Notes under the pieces: generated by a model | What the model saw: only the letters and a program-made list of their open reading frames with translations | Told to the model about the DNA's origin: nothing | The model's database searches: none | Program-made: the position numbers and the translations under genes | DNA from: Jatrophihabitans sp. | GTDB taxonomy: Bacteria > Actinomycetota > Actinomycetes > Mycobacteriales > Jatrophihabitantaceae | Reading direction: 5' to 3' | Assembly (NCBI GenBank): GCA_025924515.1 | Contig: JAICIE010000006.1 | Coordinates: 1-60,346 of the forward strand | DNA length: 60,346 bases | Shown here: positions 1-9,300 of the stretch, one piece after another | Layout of the letters: each line of letters begins with the position of its first letter | Position numbering within the stretch: the first letter of the stretch is position 1

Positions 1-1
1 C

Positions 2-97
2 CGCCGCGACGCGCTGCCCGCCGACCTACAAGCCCGATTCGAGGACGAGCCCATCGTGCTGCCGGCGTGGGATCCCATGGGGGCACTGGCACACTGA
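2..97 (+). CDS. C-terminal end of an unidentified protein (5' truncated)
   Basis: An open frame enters from the left edge of the window and ends in TGA at 95-97, leaving the last 31 residues. The tail ends in a segment rich in acidic residues followed by WDPMGALAH. It is too short to assign to a family. The coding call rests on the open frame and on the 68-bp gap before the convergent next gene. It could also be a chance open frame. Confidence 0.4.
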   Translation, partial: RRDALPADLQARFEDEPIVLPAWDPMGALAH

Positions 98-165
98 CCC
101 CGCCCGACCGTCCAGCGGTGGCCGCTGCGGAGAGGGAGGCGGATTCCCGACAGCTGGCCCTGTCA

Positions 166-855
166 CTAGTGCCGGTGCGTGCCCCACGTTGTCGGGAAAC
201 GCCTCGGTGACGAGGTCTTCCGGTCGAAGGTCAGGTGGGTGACCCCGCTGGGCGCCGAGACGGCCTCGATCTGGTAGTCCTCATCCAGCGCTTCCAGTCC
301 ATCCCACAGCCGGACACCACGGCCGAGGACGATCGGCACCTGGACCAGGTGCATGTGGTCGACCAGGCCCGCGGCGAGGAAGTCGCGCACGATGGTCGGG
401 CCGCCTCCGATGCGGACGTCCTGTCCGTCGGCCGCTTTCAGTGCGGCGTCGAGCGCCTGGGCCAGTGCGGCGTCGAGGAAGTGGAAGGTGGTGCCACCCT
501 CCATCTCGATGGAGGGTCGGGGGCGGTGGGTCAGCACAAAGGTCGGCGTGTGGAACGGGGGGTTCGGGCCCCACCATCCCTTCCAATCGGCGTTGTTCTG
601 CCAGCCCGGCGGGCCGAACTTGCCCGCGCCCATGATCTCCGCGCCGATGCCCGGCTCATGCTGCTGCGCGAACGCGTCGTCGACGCCGGAGGTGCCGCCG
701 TTGCGTCCCAGGATCGGTGCCCCGAAGCGGGTGGCAAACATCCACTCGTGCAGCCGATGGCCGGCGTGACCGAAGGGCGCGTCGGGTGCCTGGCCCTCGC
801 CGGTGGCGAAACCATCCAGCGACAGGGAAAGATTGTGGACGCGGGTTCGTGTCAT
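166..855 (-). CDS. DHFR/RibD-type dihydrofolate-reductase-family protein
   Basis: 229 residues, of the RibD C-terminal/dihydrofolate reductase fold (PF01872). The N-terminal strand SLSLDGFATG (about residues 9-18) is the usual entry to this fold. The conserved C-terminal half contains IGGGPTIVRDFLAAGLVD followed by PIVLGRGVRLW, the NADPH-binding and dimerisation region of the family. Upstream residues exist in the open frame, but the ATG at 853-855 gives an N-terminus aligned with relatives. These proteins are NADPH-dependent reductases of mostly unknown substrate, so neither folate nor riboflavin specificity can be claimed. It stands alone on the minus strand with no operon partner. Confidence 0.75.
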   Translation of the reverse strand: MTRTRVHNLSLSLDGFATGEGQAPDAPFGHAGHRLHEWMFATRFGAPILGRNGGTSGVDDAFAQQHEPGIGAEIMGAGKFGPPGWQNNADWKGWWGPNPPFHTPTFVLTHRPRPSIEMEGGTTFHFLDAALAQALDAALKAADGQDVRIGGGPTIVRDFLAAGLVDHMHLVQVPIVLGRGVRLWDGLEALDEDYQIEAVSAPSGVTHLTFDRKTSSPRRFPTTWGTHRH

Positions 856-1193
856 CCGCTCGCTCCGTCCGCTCGGCTCATTTGCGCGGGTCGAGACATC
901 CGCCGACCGGCATTTCATCGGTCCGTGCGGACGTGGTCAGTTCGGATCGTGCCACGCGGCTGGCGCTCACGTCCTGATGCGTCGGGTCGTTCGACGAGTT
1001 GAGCGCTGTGGAGCCTGGCGCCGCCGGTGTTCACCGCGCTCGGCACGCGGGGCCGGGCCGCCACCCCAACGGCTCGAGACCGACCGGCGGGCGGAGGACG
1101 CCGACACAGTCGACGGCCGTGAAGAAACTATCGGGCCCTCCGCGCCGCGATGCACGGACTGTGCGAGCGCGGGAGCCTGCGTGCGGTGTGACC
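856..1193. other. 338-bp intergenic region, nothing recognised
   Basis: This lies between two minus-strand genes. The open frames across it are GC-driven shadows without a ribosome binding site or recognisable protein. It must hold the promoter of the DHFR-like gene, but I see no convincing -35/-10 pair, no RNA gene and no strong hairpin. Confidence 0.4.
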
Positions 1194-1682
1194 TCAGTGG
1201 GCGGGCGCGAGGCTCAGTTCGGCGGCTACGACCACTGGCAGGTTGAGAGGAAGCGCCGCCACACCGATCGCGGTCCGGGCATGCTGCCCGACCTCGTTGC
1301 CGAATACGTCCAGGATCACTTCGGAAAAGGCGTTGATGACCGCGGTGGTCCTTGCATAGCCGGGCTGGGCCTGCACGTAGCCGGCTACCGCCACCCAGGC
1401 GGTGATGCGGTCCAGCTCGCCGATGGCGCTCTTGACGCTGGACAGCACCGATAGGGCTGCCGCCCTGGCCGAGCCCGTCGCCTGCTCCGGGCTGACCTCG
1501 TCGGGCACGCGACCGAACGGCCCCATCGGCGAACCATCGAGATCCTGCGCGCCGTGGCCCGACACCAGCACGCGGTCGCCCACGGTCCGCACCCAGGAGA
1601 AGGTGGCGACCACACCAGCAGGCATCGATGGCGAAGCCGGTAGCTGCAGGCCCAGGTCGGCGAGGCGTTCGTCGATACTCAT
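1194..1682 (-). CDS. RidA/YjgF/UK114 family protein
   Basis: 162 residues of the RidA family (PF01042), whose members hydrolyse reactive enamine/imine intermediates from PLP and flavin amine chemistry. Diagnostic stretches are RTVGDRVLVSGHGAQ near residues 32-46, the central AALSVLSSVKSAIGELDRI, and ARTAIGVAALPLNLPVVVAAEL near the end, which matches the R-x-x-x-G-x-x-x-L-P trimer-interface signature. The longer RidA type (about 150 residues) is common in actinobacteria. A GTG at 1701-1703 would add seven residues; the ATG at 1680-1682 is preferred because the conserved region starts soon after it. The specific substrate is unknown. Confidence 0.85.
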   Translation of the reverse strand: MSIDERLADLGLQLPASPSMPAGVVATFSWVRTVGDRVLVSGHGAQDLDGSPMGPFGRVPDEVSPEQATGSARAAALSVLSSVKSAIGELDRITAWVAVAGYVQAQPGYARTTAVINAFSEVILDVFGNEVGQHARTAIGVAALPLNLPVVVAAELSLAPAH

Positions 1683-1872
1683 CCGCCGATCATCTTCGAT
1701 CACGTCCTATGAGCGTCAAGGCTCACAGGCGTCCTCGCAACCGATGGCAAGAGCGGTGAACGAGATCCGCGCGTCGCCGAGTTCCGCGTCACGCGGAGCG
1801 CAGCCCCGGTCAGCAGCCGACTTCACCGGTTGTGCGGATCAGGGCCACCGCGGCCGCGCCGGGCGCAACCCG

Positions 1873-2643
1873 TCAGGCTCCCGGGCCCCTGCGCAGCCAC
1901 TGCTCGAAGGTCGTCGTCCCGATGCGGCGGTCCGGGGCGGTGAGCGCTCCCGCCCTCAGCTCCGCCAGGCGCCGGCTCGGCACGGGCAGTGAGACCACCC
2001 GACCCTGTCGCTCGCGGATCCGCAACCACTGCCGCGCGGCCTCGTCCAGCGTGAGCACCTGCGGCCCGGCGATGTCCGGCAGCCGGCCCGCCGGCGGCGC
2101 CGACGCGGCCGCGACCAGAGCATCGGCGACATCGCCCGCATCGATCGGCTGCACCGCAATCCGCGGGATCGGCAGCACCCGCAGCCGCGCCGCCGTGGCG
2201 AACCAGGAGTCGATCAGTTGGTGGAACTGCGCAGCACGCAGGATCGTCCACGGAACCGGACCGCGCTGCAGCGCAGCTTCCTGCTCGAGTTTGACCCGGT
2301 AGTAGCCGAGCGGCACCCGCTCGATCCCGATGATCGAAATGAGGACGTGCGAGCGCACCCCGGCGGCCGCCCCGGCCTCGCCCAACCGGCGGCTGCCGTC
2401 GACCAGCACGGCGCGGGCCTTGACGGCCGACGGCCCGGCGTTCGCCGCGTCGACCACGACCTCGATGCCGGCGAGCGCCTCGCTCAGGCCGGCGCCGGTG
2501 GACAGGTCGCCGGCCACCTGCTCCACCTCCGGATCCGGGCGGGGGCGGCGACTGAGCACCCGGACCGAGTGGCCGGCGGCCAGGAGCCGCGGGACGAGGC
2601 GGCTTCCGAGCGTGCCGGTTCCTCCGGTCACGAGGATCCGCAT
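1873..2643 (-). CDS. NmrA-like NAD(P)-binding oxidoreductase (atypical SDR)
   Basis: 256 residues. The N-terminus MRILVTGGTGTLGSRL carries the Rossmann dinucleotide motif G-G-T-G-x-L-G. It is followed by VRVLSRRPRP, where basic residues after the second strand suggest NADP(H). HVLISIIGIERVPLGYYRVKLEQE holds the Y-x-x-x-K pair of SDR enzymes, and WTILRAAQFHQLID is typical of the NmrA/YtfG group of quinone reductase-like or redox-sensor proteins. The ATG at 2641-2643 overlaps the end of the upstream kinase-like gene by 16 bp, so the two are co-transcribed. The substrate is unknown. Confidence 0.8.
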   Translation of the reverse strand: MRILVTGGTGTLGSRLVPRLLAAGHSVRVLSRRPRPDPEVEQVAGDLSTGAGLSEALAGIEVVVDAANAGPSAVKARAVLVDGSRRLGEAGAAAGVRSHVLISIIGIERVPLGYYRVKLEQEAALQRGPVPWTILRAAQFHQLIDSWFATAARLRVLPIPRIAVQPIDAGDVADALVAAASAPPAGRLPDIAGPQVLTLDEAARQWLRIRERQGRVVSLPVPSRRLAELRAGALTAPDRRIGTTTFEQWLRRGPGA

Positions 2644-3194
2644 GACGACTCCCTCGCGCAGATCTCGACCAGGCGGCGATAGGCGGCGTCCACGTCGAGA
2701 TGGGTCGTGTCCAGGACGGTAGTCCCCGGACAGCCGCGGCCGAAGGCCTCGACCCGGCCGGTCAGGTCGCGCCAGCCGTCCTCTCCACCCATCACCCGGT
2801 CGGCGACGCGGTGATGCGTCGCGAACTCCGGCGCGGAGCCGCGCGAGCGGTAGCGGCGCAGCGCGTCGGCACGGTCGGCGCAGAGCAGGAGGTGCACGAA
2901 CCGACCGCCGGCCTCGGCCGCCGCATCTGCCAGCTCGCCGACGAACGAGGCGCGGGCGACGTACTGCGGCACGGCGACGTCGTGGCCGGCACGCAGGTGG
3001 GTCGCGATCATCGCGATCGCCATCGCCCGGGCGAGCAACCCGGACTCCTCCTGGTGGCGCTCCCAGCCGCCTATCCGACCGCGGATCTCGTCGATGTCGA
3101 GGCACAGCGCGAGCGGGTGGCCCTCCGCGTAACGGCGGGCCAGTGTGGTCTTGCCGATCCCCGGCGGACCGTTGAGCAGGAGCAGCACGGCCAT
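2628..3194 (-). CDS. P-loop AAA/kinase-like protein
   Basis: 188 residues. The N-terminus MAVLLLLNGPPGIGKTTLARR holds a textbook Walker A (G-P-P-G-I-G-K-T-T, residues 9-17). It is followed by LCLDIDEIRG, the acidic D-x-D-E position seen in gluconate-kinase/chloramphenicol-phosphotransferase-like small kinases. A later R-rich stretch, LRRYRSRG, fits a lid. The substrate is not predictable. The gene is divergent from selD with only 23 bp between the starts, so the two promoters must overlap. The NmrA-type gene follows with a 16-bp overlap. Confidence 0.7.
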   Translation of the reverse strand: MAVLLLLNGPPGIGKTTLARRYAEGHPLALCLDIDEIRGRIGGWERHQEESGLLARAMAIAMIATHLRAGHDVAVPQYVARASFVGELADAAAEAGGRFVHLLLCADRADALRRYRSRGSAPEFATHHRVADRVMGGEDGWRDLTGRVEAFGRGCPGTTVLDTTHLDVDAAYRRLVEICARESSCGSS

Positions 3195-3217
3195 CGCGCC
3201 ACGCTACCGTCGGGATC

Positions 3218-4210
3218 ATGACGATGACGCAGGACGCCGTTCGCCTGACCCAGTACGCGCACGGCGGCGGATGCGCCTGCAAGATCCCGCCCGGCGAGCT
3301 CGAAGACCTGGTGCGGGGCCTGTCCGGCGCCGACACCGCCGGGCTCGTCGTCGGTCTGGATGACGGCGACGACGCCGCCGTTGTCCGCGTCGAAGGGGAC
3401 ACGGCGGTCGTCGTCACGGCGGACTTCTTTCCCCCGGTGGTCGACGACGCGTACGACTTCGGTCGGATCGCCGCCGCGAATGCCCTCAGCGACATCTACG
3501 CGATGGGCGGACGCCCCGTGGTCGCCGTCAACCTCGTCGGCTGGCCGCGAGGCGTACTCCCGGCCGAGCTGCTGCGCGAGGTCCTCCGCGGTGGGCTGGA
3601 TATCGCCCGCGAGGCGGGATGTGTCGTCGGCGGAGGCCACAGCATCGACGACCCGGAACCCAAGTACGGCATGGCGGTGACCGGGGTGGCCGACGCCCGG
3701 CGGCTGCTGCGCAACGACGCGGCGCAGGGCGGAACCGCGATCTCGCTCAGCAAACCCCTCGGCATCGGGGTCCTCAACAACCGGCACAAGGCGACCGGCG
3801 AGATCTTCCCCCAGGCCGTCGCGGCGATGACGACGCTGAACCGGGACGCGTGCGCCGCGGCGCTCGAGGCCGGTTTGGCCGCCGCCACCGACGTCACCGG
3901 ATTCGGCTTGCTCGGCCACCTCTACAAGATGGCGCGGGCGTCCGGCGTGACCGCGGCCGTCGACGCGGCCGCCGTCCCCTATCTCGACGGCGCACGGCAG
4001 GCCCTTCGCGACGGGTTCGTCAGCGGTGGCACCCGCCGGAACCTCGACTGGGTCCGGCCGCAGCTGTCCGCCTCCGTCGGCGAGGACGAGCTCCTGCTGC
4101 TCGCCGACGCGCAGACCAGCGGAGGGCTGCTGCTCGGCGGCGAAATCCCGGGGGCTCAGGTGATCGGCGAGTTCGTCCCTCGCCGGGAGAGCGTGCTCGT
4201 GGTGCGCTGA
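3218..4210 (+). CDS. selD: Selenide, water dikinase SelD
   Basis: 330 residues, the usual SelD length. The enzyme makes selenophosphate from selenide and ATP, the selenium donor for Sec-tRNA. The N-terminal catalytic loop is GGGCACKI, giving Cys19 at the position of the catalytic Cys/Sec, Cys21, and Lys22 matching the essential E. coli Cys17-x-Cys-Lys20. DALSDIYAMGG and VVGGGHSIDDPEPKYG are the conserved AIR-synthase-fold ATP/Mg sites, and TDVTGFGLLGHL is the C-terminal signature. It is a cysteine form, so it does not need selenium for its own synthesis. It converges on the formate dehydrogenase operon, whose last gene overlaps its 3' end by 55 bp; this fits the selenocysteine codon read in fdhA. 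selA, selB and selC are not in the window. Confidence 0.96.
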   Translation: MTMTQDAVRLTQYAHGGGCACKIPPGELEDLVRGLSGADTAGLVVGLDDGDDAAVVRVEGDTAVVVTADFFPPVVDDAYDFGRIAAANALSDIYAMGGRPVVAVNLVGWPRGVLPAELLREVLRGGLDIAREAGCVVGGGHSIDDPEPKYGMAVTGVADARRLLRNDAAQGGTAISLSKPLGIGVLNNRHKATGEIFPQAVAAMTTLNRDACAAALEAGLAAATDVTGFGLLGHLYKMARASGVTAAVDAAAVPYLDGARQALRDGFVSGGTRRNLDWVRPQLSASVGEDELLLLADAQTSGGLLLGGEIPGAQVIGEFVPRRESVLVVR

Positions 4211-5313
4211 CGGGCGTCAGCCGCCGGACCCGCGCCCGTACCTCTCGTCCTCAGCCCCTCGACTCGGGTCGGACCTTGCTCGTCGACCCGTTCGCGCTGC
4301 GGCACGATCGTGTACTTGGGGTCCTTCGCCGACTCCTGGCCGGCGTAGAAGATCCCGAACCGGGTGCACGCCGAGCCGGCCACCAGCGCAGCGCCTGACG
4401 CCGCCGACAGGGCCCGGCTGCGACGTCCGACGATTGCGCCCACCCCACCGACGACGTTGAGCGCCTTCGCCGCCCTCATCAGCAGTCCCGGCTTGCCCTG
4501 GTGCATCGGCTCGGCGGCCAGGCCCATCGACTTCTCCATCAGCTGCTCAGCACCCAGGTCGAGAAGCACGCCGCCGACCGCCAGTCTTCGCGCGGGACCG
4601 GCGTCGGTGGTCGACGCCGCGATCATCCCGAGGCCCCCCGAGGCGGCGGCGGCGGACCCGGCGAACAAGAACGGCATCTCCCGATGCCCCGCGTGCCAGG
4701 TCGGCGTCGCCGTGTCTGAGATGAGGACGGCGGTGTAGGAGGCGACCGCGGGCGCGACGAGCGCCGCACCGATCCCAGCGGGACGGCCGGACGCATGCAG
4801 GACCCGAGCCGGCGTACGCAGCCGGCCGGGCAGCCACCGGTCCGCACGCACGGTGTCGACCAGCTCGGCGGCGCCGGCGAGACCGGCCAGCGGCCCGTAC
4901 ACCGAGAGGATCCAGGTGCCCACCGACATCGGCGACGTCGGCTTGGCCACGCGGAGCATGTTGATGAAGCGCGAGGGTTTGCCCAGGTCGTGGACGAGCG
5001 CAGCAAAGCTCGCCGAGATCGCAGCCACTGCCGCGAAGCGGGCCGGACGCTTGAGCGACTGGCGACCGGTCACGTCCGCGCCGGCGCCCAGAAGTGATGA
5101 CCCGGCGGCCAGGCCGCCGAGGAACAGGTAGGCCGGGATGTCGGCCTGCCAGGGGGAGGGCTTGAGCACCGGCCGCCCGTAGTAGGACGTGAACTCAGCC
5201 GGCGGCACCATCGACCGTTCGCCGCCGCCGCGACGCCGTCGTCCTCCGGCGGAGCCGATGACGGCGCGGACGTCGTCCTTGCGGTTGCCGTGCTCGGTGC
5301 CCTGCGTGCTCAC
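4156..5313 (-). CDS. nrfD: NrfD/PsrC-type membrane subunit of formate dehydrogenase
   Basis: 385 residues of the NrfD family (PF03916), the integral-membrane quinone-interacting subunit paired with a four-cluster Fe-S protein. After a charged cytoplasmic head, FTSYYGRPVLKPSPWQADIPAYLFLGG is the family's N-terminal signature, and several hydrophobic helices follow (for example about residues 60-78 and 195-215). The GTG start at 5311-5313 overlaps the fdhB stop as GTGA, and a GGGAGG lies just upstream. Its C-terminal 18 codons run antisense to the end of selD. It likely passes electrons from formate to menaquinone in place of the cytochrome b gamma subunit of FdnI-type enzymes. Confidence 0.88.
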   Translation of the reverse strand: MSTQGTEHGNRKDDVRAVIGSAGGRRRRGGGERSMVPPAEFTSYYGRPVLKPSPWQADIPAYLFLGGLAAGSSLLGAGADVTGRQSLKRPARFAAVAAISASFAALVHDLGKPSRFINMLRVAKPTSPMSVGTWILSVYGPLAGLAGAAELVDTVRADRWLPGRLRTPARVLHASGRPAGIGAALVAPAVASYTAVLISDTATPTWHAGHREMPFLFAGSAAAASGGLGMIAASTTDAGPARRLAVGGVLLDLGAEQLMEKSMGLAAEPMHQGKPGLLMRAAKALNVVGGVGAIVGRRSRALSAASGAALVAGSACTRFGIFYAGQESAKDPKYTIVPQRERVDEQGPTRVEGLRTRGTGAGPAADARQRTTSTLSRRGTNSPIT

Positions 5314-6329
5314 GCCCGTCCTCCCAGGAAGGAGGCGACCGCACCGGCCAGGAGCGCGGCTGCGGCGAGCCCGGCCCGCCGCCACATCGAGGGGAGGTCG
5401 CGGGTGGTGACGACCGGATCCGGCGGGAACCCGTACGTCTCGGGCTCGTCGAGCAAGAGGAAGAACGCGCCGGCGCCGCCGATTCCGTCGGTCTTGTCCT
5501 CGAGATATAGGCGTGCGTTCGTCACCCCGTTGGCGTGCAATTGCTCGACCCGCTTCTGCGCGCGGTCACGCAACTCGTCGAGATCGCCGAACTGGATCGA
5601 CTCCGTCGGGCAGGCCTTCGCGCAGGCGGGCGTCATGTCCGCCTGCAGCCGGTCGTAGCACAGCGTGCACTTCTGGGCGATCCCCGCGTTCTTCACCCCG
5701 TGTTCCTCGATGCGCCGGTCGATGACGCCGAAGGGGCAGGCCGGCACGCAGTAACCGCAGCCGTTGCAGATGTCCTCCTGTACGACCACGGTGCCGAACT
5801 CGGTTCGGAACAGCGATCCGGTGGGACAGACGTCGAGACAGGCGGCGTGGGTGCAGTGCTTGCAGACGTCCGAGGCCATGAGCCACCGGAACTCGGTGCG
5901 CGACGTCGAGTCGGCGCCCGGCAGCCGCGTCGCCGGCATCCCGAGCGAGACCTGGCCGCTGTCGGTGCCGAGCATCGCGAGATTGCCCTGCTGCGCCTCG
6001 TCGACCGAGCGATTCAGAGCGTCGGTCGCCGACGGTCCGGTCGGGGCGCCTTCGAATCCCGGCTCCTGACCGGGCAGCGGTTTGCTCTGCTCGATGAAGG
6101 CCACGTGGCGCCAGGTCGAGGCGCCCAGCGCGCCGGTGTTGTCGTAGGACGAGCCGAGCCAGTTCAGCCCGTCCTCGGGAACCTGGTTCCACTCCTTGCA
6201 CGCCACCTCGCAGGCCTTGCAGCCGATGCAGATGGAGGTGTCGGTGAAGAACCCTTTGCGTGGCGGCGGCGCCTCCCAACCCGCCTGCTCGGCGACGTTG
6301 GCGACCGGACCGTACAGGTCGTTACTCAC
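5310..6329 (-). CDS. fdhB: Formate dehydrogenase iron-sulfur (beta) subunit
   Basis: 339 residues. Four ferredoxin-type clusters are visible: C34-x2-C37-x2-C40-x3-C44 (ICIGCKACEVACK), then CKHCTHAACLDVCPTG, CNGCGYCVPACPFG, and CTLC with the late CAKACP. This is the FdnH/FdhB arrangement that wires the molybdopterin site to the membrane subunit. A C-terminal hydrophobic helix (about residues 317-337) would anchor it in the membrane, as in FdnH. The GTG start at 6327-6329 has GAGGAG upstream and overlaps the fdhA stop by 8 bp. The insertion between clusters 1 and 2 (about residues 80-150) is long, as in other actinobacterial FDH-N-like enzymes. Confidence 0.92.
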   Translation of the reverse strand: MSNDLYGPVANVAEQAGWEAPPPRKGFFTDTSICIGCKACEVACKEWNQVPEDGLNWLGSSYDNTGALGASTWRHVAFIEQSKPLPGQEPGFEGAPTGPSATDALNRSVDEAQQGNLAMLGTDSGQVSLGMPATRLPGADSTSRTEFRWLMASDVCKHCTHAACLDVCPTGSLFRTEFGTVVVQEDICNGCGYCVPACPFGVIDRRIEEHGVKNAGIAQKCTLCYDRLQADMTPACAKACPTESIQFGDLDELRDRAQKRVEQLHANGVTNARLYLEDKTDGIGGAGAFFLLLDEPETYGFPPDPVVTTRDLPSMWRRAGLAAAALLAGAVASFLGGRA

Positions 6330-9300
6330 CCGTGGCTGCTCCTCGTGCGACCGGCGTCCGGTGTTGGTTGCCGGTTTCGACTGTGGTGCCGGCGCGGCTC
6401 TGATACTCCTCGACGAGCCGCAGCAGCGCCGGACCGGTCGGTCTCCGACCCGGCTGGATGTCGCAGGACGCGACCTTGGACTCCTGGATGTGCACGTTCG
6501 GGTCGAGCGTGACGCCGAACAGGTCGTTCGCCGAGTCGCCGGTCGACAGCGCGTCGGAGCCGACGCCCCAGTGGTAGGGCAGTCCCACCTGGTGCACGAC
6601 GTTGCCGCCAACCCGCAGCGGCACGACGCGGTCGGTGACCAATACCCGCGCCTCGATCGCCGTGCGGGCGGTCACGATCGTCGCCCATCCCAGGTGCTGC
6701 AGATTCCGCTCCTCGGCCAGTTCCGGTGACACCTCGCAGAAGAATTCCGGCTGCAACTCCGCCAGATAGGGCACCCATCTGCTCATGCCGCCGGCGGTGT
6801 GGTGCTCGGTGAGCCGGTAGGTGGTGAAGACGAAGGGGAAGACCTCCCAGTTCGGCTCCGGCGGTGACGGATTCTGCAGGTTGTCCTTGCGCTTGTAGAC
6901 CTCGCGTGTGGGGTTGGCCTGCTGTCGGTAGAGAGGGTTGCGCACCGGTGACTCGCTCGGCTCGTAATGCGCCGGGAGCGGGCCGTCGAGCAACCCTGTC
7001 GGCGCGTACAGCCAACCCTTCCCGTCGGACTGCATGATGAACGGGTCGTCGCCGGCAAGGCCCTCGACTCCGGCCGTCCCCGGCTCGGGCCGGTAGGACG
7101 GTGGTTTGCCGACCTCGAAGTCGGGGATGTCGTGGCCGGTCCACTTCTGCTGCTCGTCGTCCCACCACACGTACGCCTTGCGCTCACTCCACGGCTTGCC
7201 GTCCGGATCGGCCGAGGCCCGGTTGTAGAGGATGCGCCGGTTCGCCGGCCAGGCCCAACCCCAGTCGGGGGCGACCCAATTCTGGTCCCGTCCGGGTTTG
7301 CGGTCCTTGGCGTGGTTGACGTCGCCGCCGTAGACGCCGGTGTAGATCCAACAGCCGCCGGAGGTGGATCCGTCGGCCTGCATCTCGGTGTACGAGTCCA
7401 GCATGCGCCCAGCCTTGTCGCCGGACAGATGCGCCCCGTTGATCTCCTGCAGCACCGCATCGGCGGACGGGTCGCCGTGTTCATCGACGGGGTAGTCCCA
7501 GGTGAGGTCGAGCAGCGGACGGTCCCGCTCCAGGCTCGACCCGGCCAGCGCGGCCCGCATCTTCTGGCCGAGCTCGAAGAAGAAGCGCAGCTCGCTGCGG
7601 CAGTGCCCGGGCGGCTCGACTGCCTTGTGGTGCCACTGCAGCATCCGCTGGGTCTGCGTGAACGTCCCGTCCTTCTCCACGTGAGCGGCCGCCGGGAAGA
7701 AGAAGACCTCCGTGCCGATCTCGCCGGTCGTCAACTCTCCGGTCTCGATCTCCGGGCCGTCCTTCCAGAACGTCGCCGACTCGATCAGGTTCAGGTCACG
7801 CACCACGAGCCATTTCAGGTGCGACATCCCCATGCGCTGCATCTTCCCGTGCGCGGAGCCGACCGCTGGATTCTGGCCGAGTAGGAAATAGCCCTCCACC
7901 TTGTCGTCGAGCATGTCCATGACCGTCTGGTAGGTGCCGTGATCGCCGGTCAGGCGAGGAAGGTACTCGAAGGCCCAGTCGTTGTGCGCGGTCGCCGCAT
8001 CGCCCCAATAGGACTTCAGCAGGCTCACCGCGTAGGCGTCGGCGTTCGCCCAGAAGCCCTTCTGAGTGGGGCTGGTGATGCTTGCCAGGTAGTCCTGGAA
8101 GGAGTCGTGCACGCCTGCTTTCGGCATCGGCAGATAGCCGGGCAGCAGGTTGAACAGGGTCGGGATGTCCGTGGATCCCTGGATCGAGGCGTGCCCGCGT
8201 AGCGCGAGGATCCCGCCGCCGGGACGGCCCATGTTCCCCAGCAGCAGCTGGATGATCGCCGACCCGCGGATGTACTGCACGCCCACCGTGTGGTGGGTCC
8301 AACCGACCGAATAGACCCAGCAGGTCGTGCGATCACGGCCGCTGTTGTCGGTGACGTCCTTGCAGACCTGGAGGAACAGCTCCTCGGGCACGCCGCAGAC
8401 CTCGGCGACCATCTGAGGCGTGTACCGCGCGTAGTGGCGCTTCAAGACCTGGAAGACGCATCGCGGGTGCTGCAGCGTCTCGTCGCGCGGCACGTCGTGG
8501 CCGCCGGACATGGTGGCGCCGCGGCCGCCGAGCTCGTGACCCGAGCCGCGTTCCTTCTGCGAAGAGTGTGGCTCCCCGCCTGCACCATCCGCGTTGTCGG
8601 CCTCGCTCGGCTTCGCGCGGTGCCCGGCAGCAGCGGGCTCGACGACGCCGTCGTACTGCCAGCTCGCCGGGTCGTAGGTCGCGGTCTCGGGGTCGTAGCC
8701 GGAGAAAACGCCGTCGAGATCGTCGGTGTCCCGGAAGTCCTCGCTGATGACAGAGGCCGCGTTCGTGTAGGCGAGGACGTACTCCTTGAAATACTTGTCG
8801 TTCTCGAGGATGTAATTGACGATGCCGCCGAGAAATGCGATGTCGCTACCGGCGCGCAGCGGCACGTGCAGGTCGGAGACCGCCGAGGTGCGGGTGAACC
8901 GCGGGTCGACGTGAATGATCTTGGCGCCGCGGGCTTTCGCCTCCATCACCCATTGGAACCCGACCGGATGGCACTCGGCCATGTTGGAGCCCTGGATGAC
9001 GATGCAGTCGCTGTTCTGCAGATCCTGCTGGAACGTGGTCGCGCCGCCGCGGCCGAACGAAGCCCCCAAACTGGGGACGGTGGCACTGTGTCAAATACGG
9101 GCCTGGTTCTCGATCTGGATCGCGCCCATCGCCGTGAACAGCTTCTTGATCAGATAGTTCTCTTCGTTGTCGAGCGTCGCGCCGCCCAGCGCCGCGATGC
9201 CGAGCGTGCGCCGCAGCAGCCGCCCGTCCTCGTCCTTGTCCTGCCAGGTGCGGGCGCGGGTGTCGAGCATCCGCTGCGCCACCATGTCCGTCGCCTGGTC

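Noticed and set aside
9061-9110. Frameshift or real stop splitting fdhA
   Set aside because: The frame is the same on both sides of the TGA, the TGA is exactly at the Sec position, and a SECIS-like hairpin follows.
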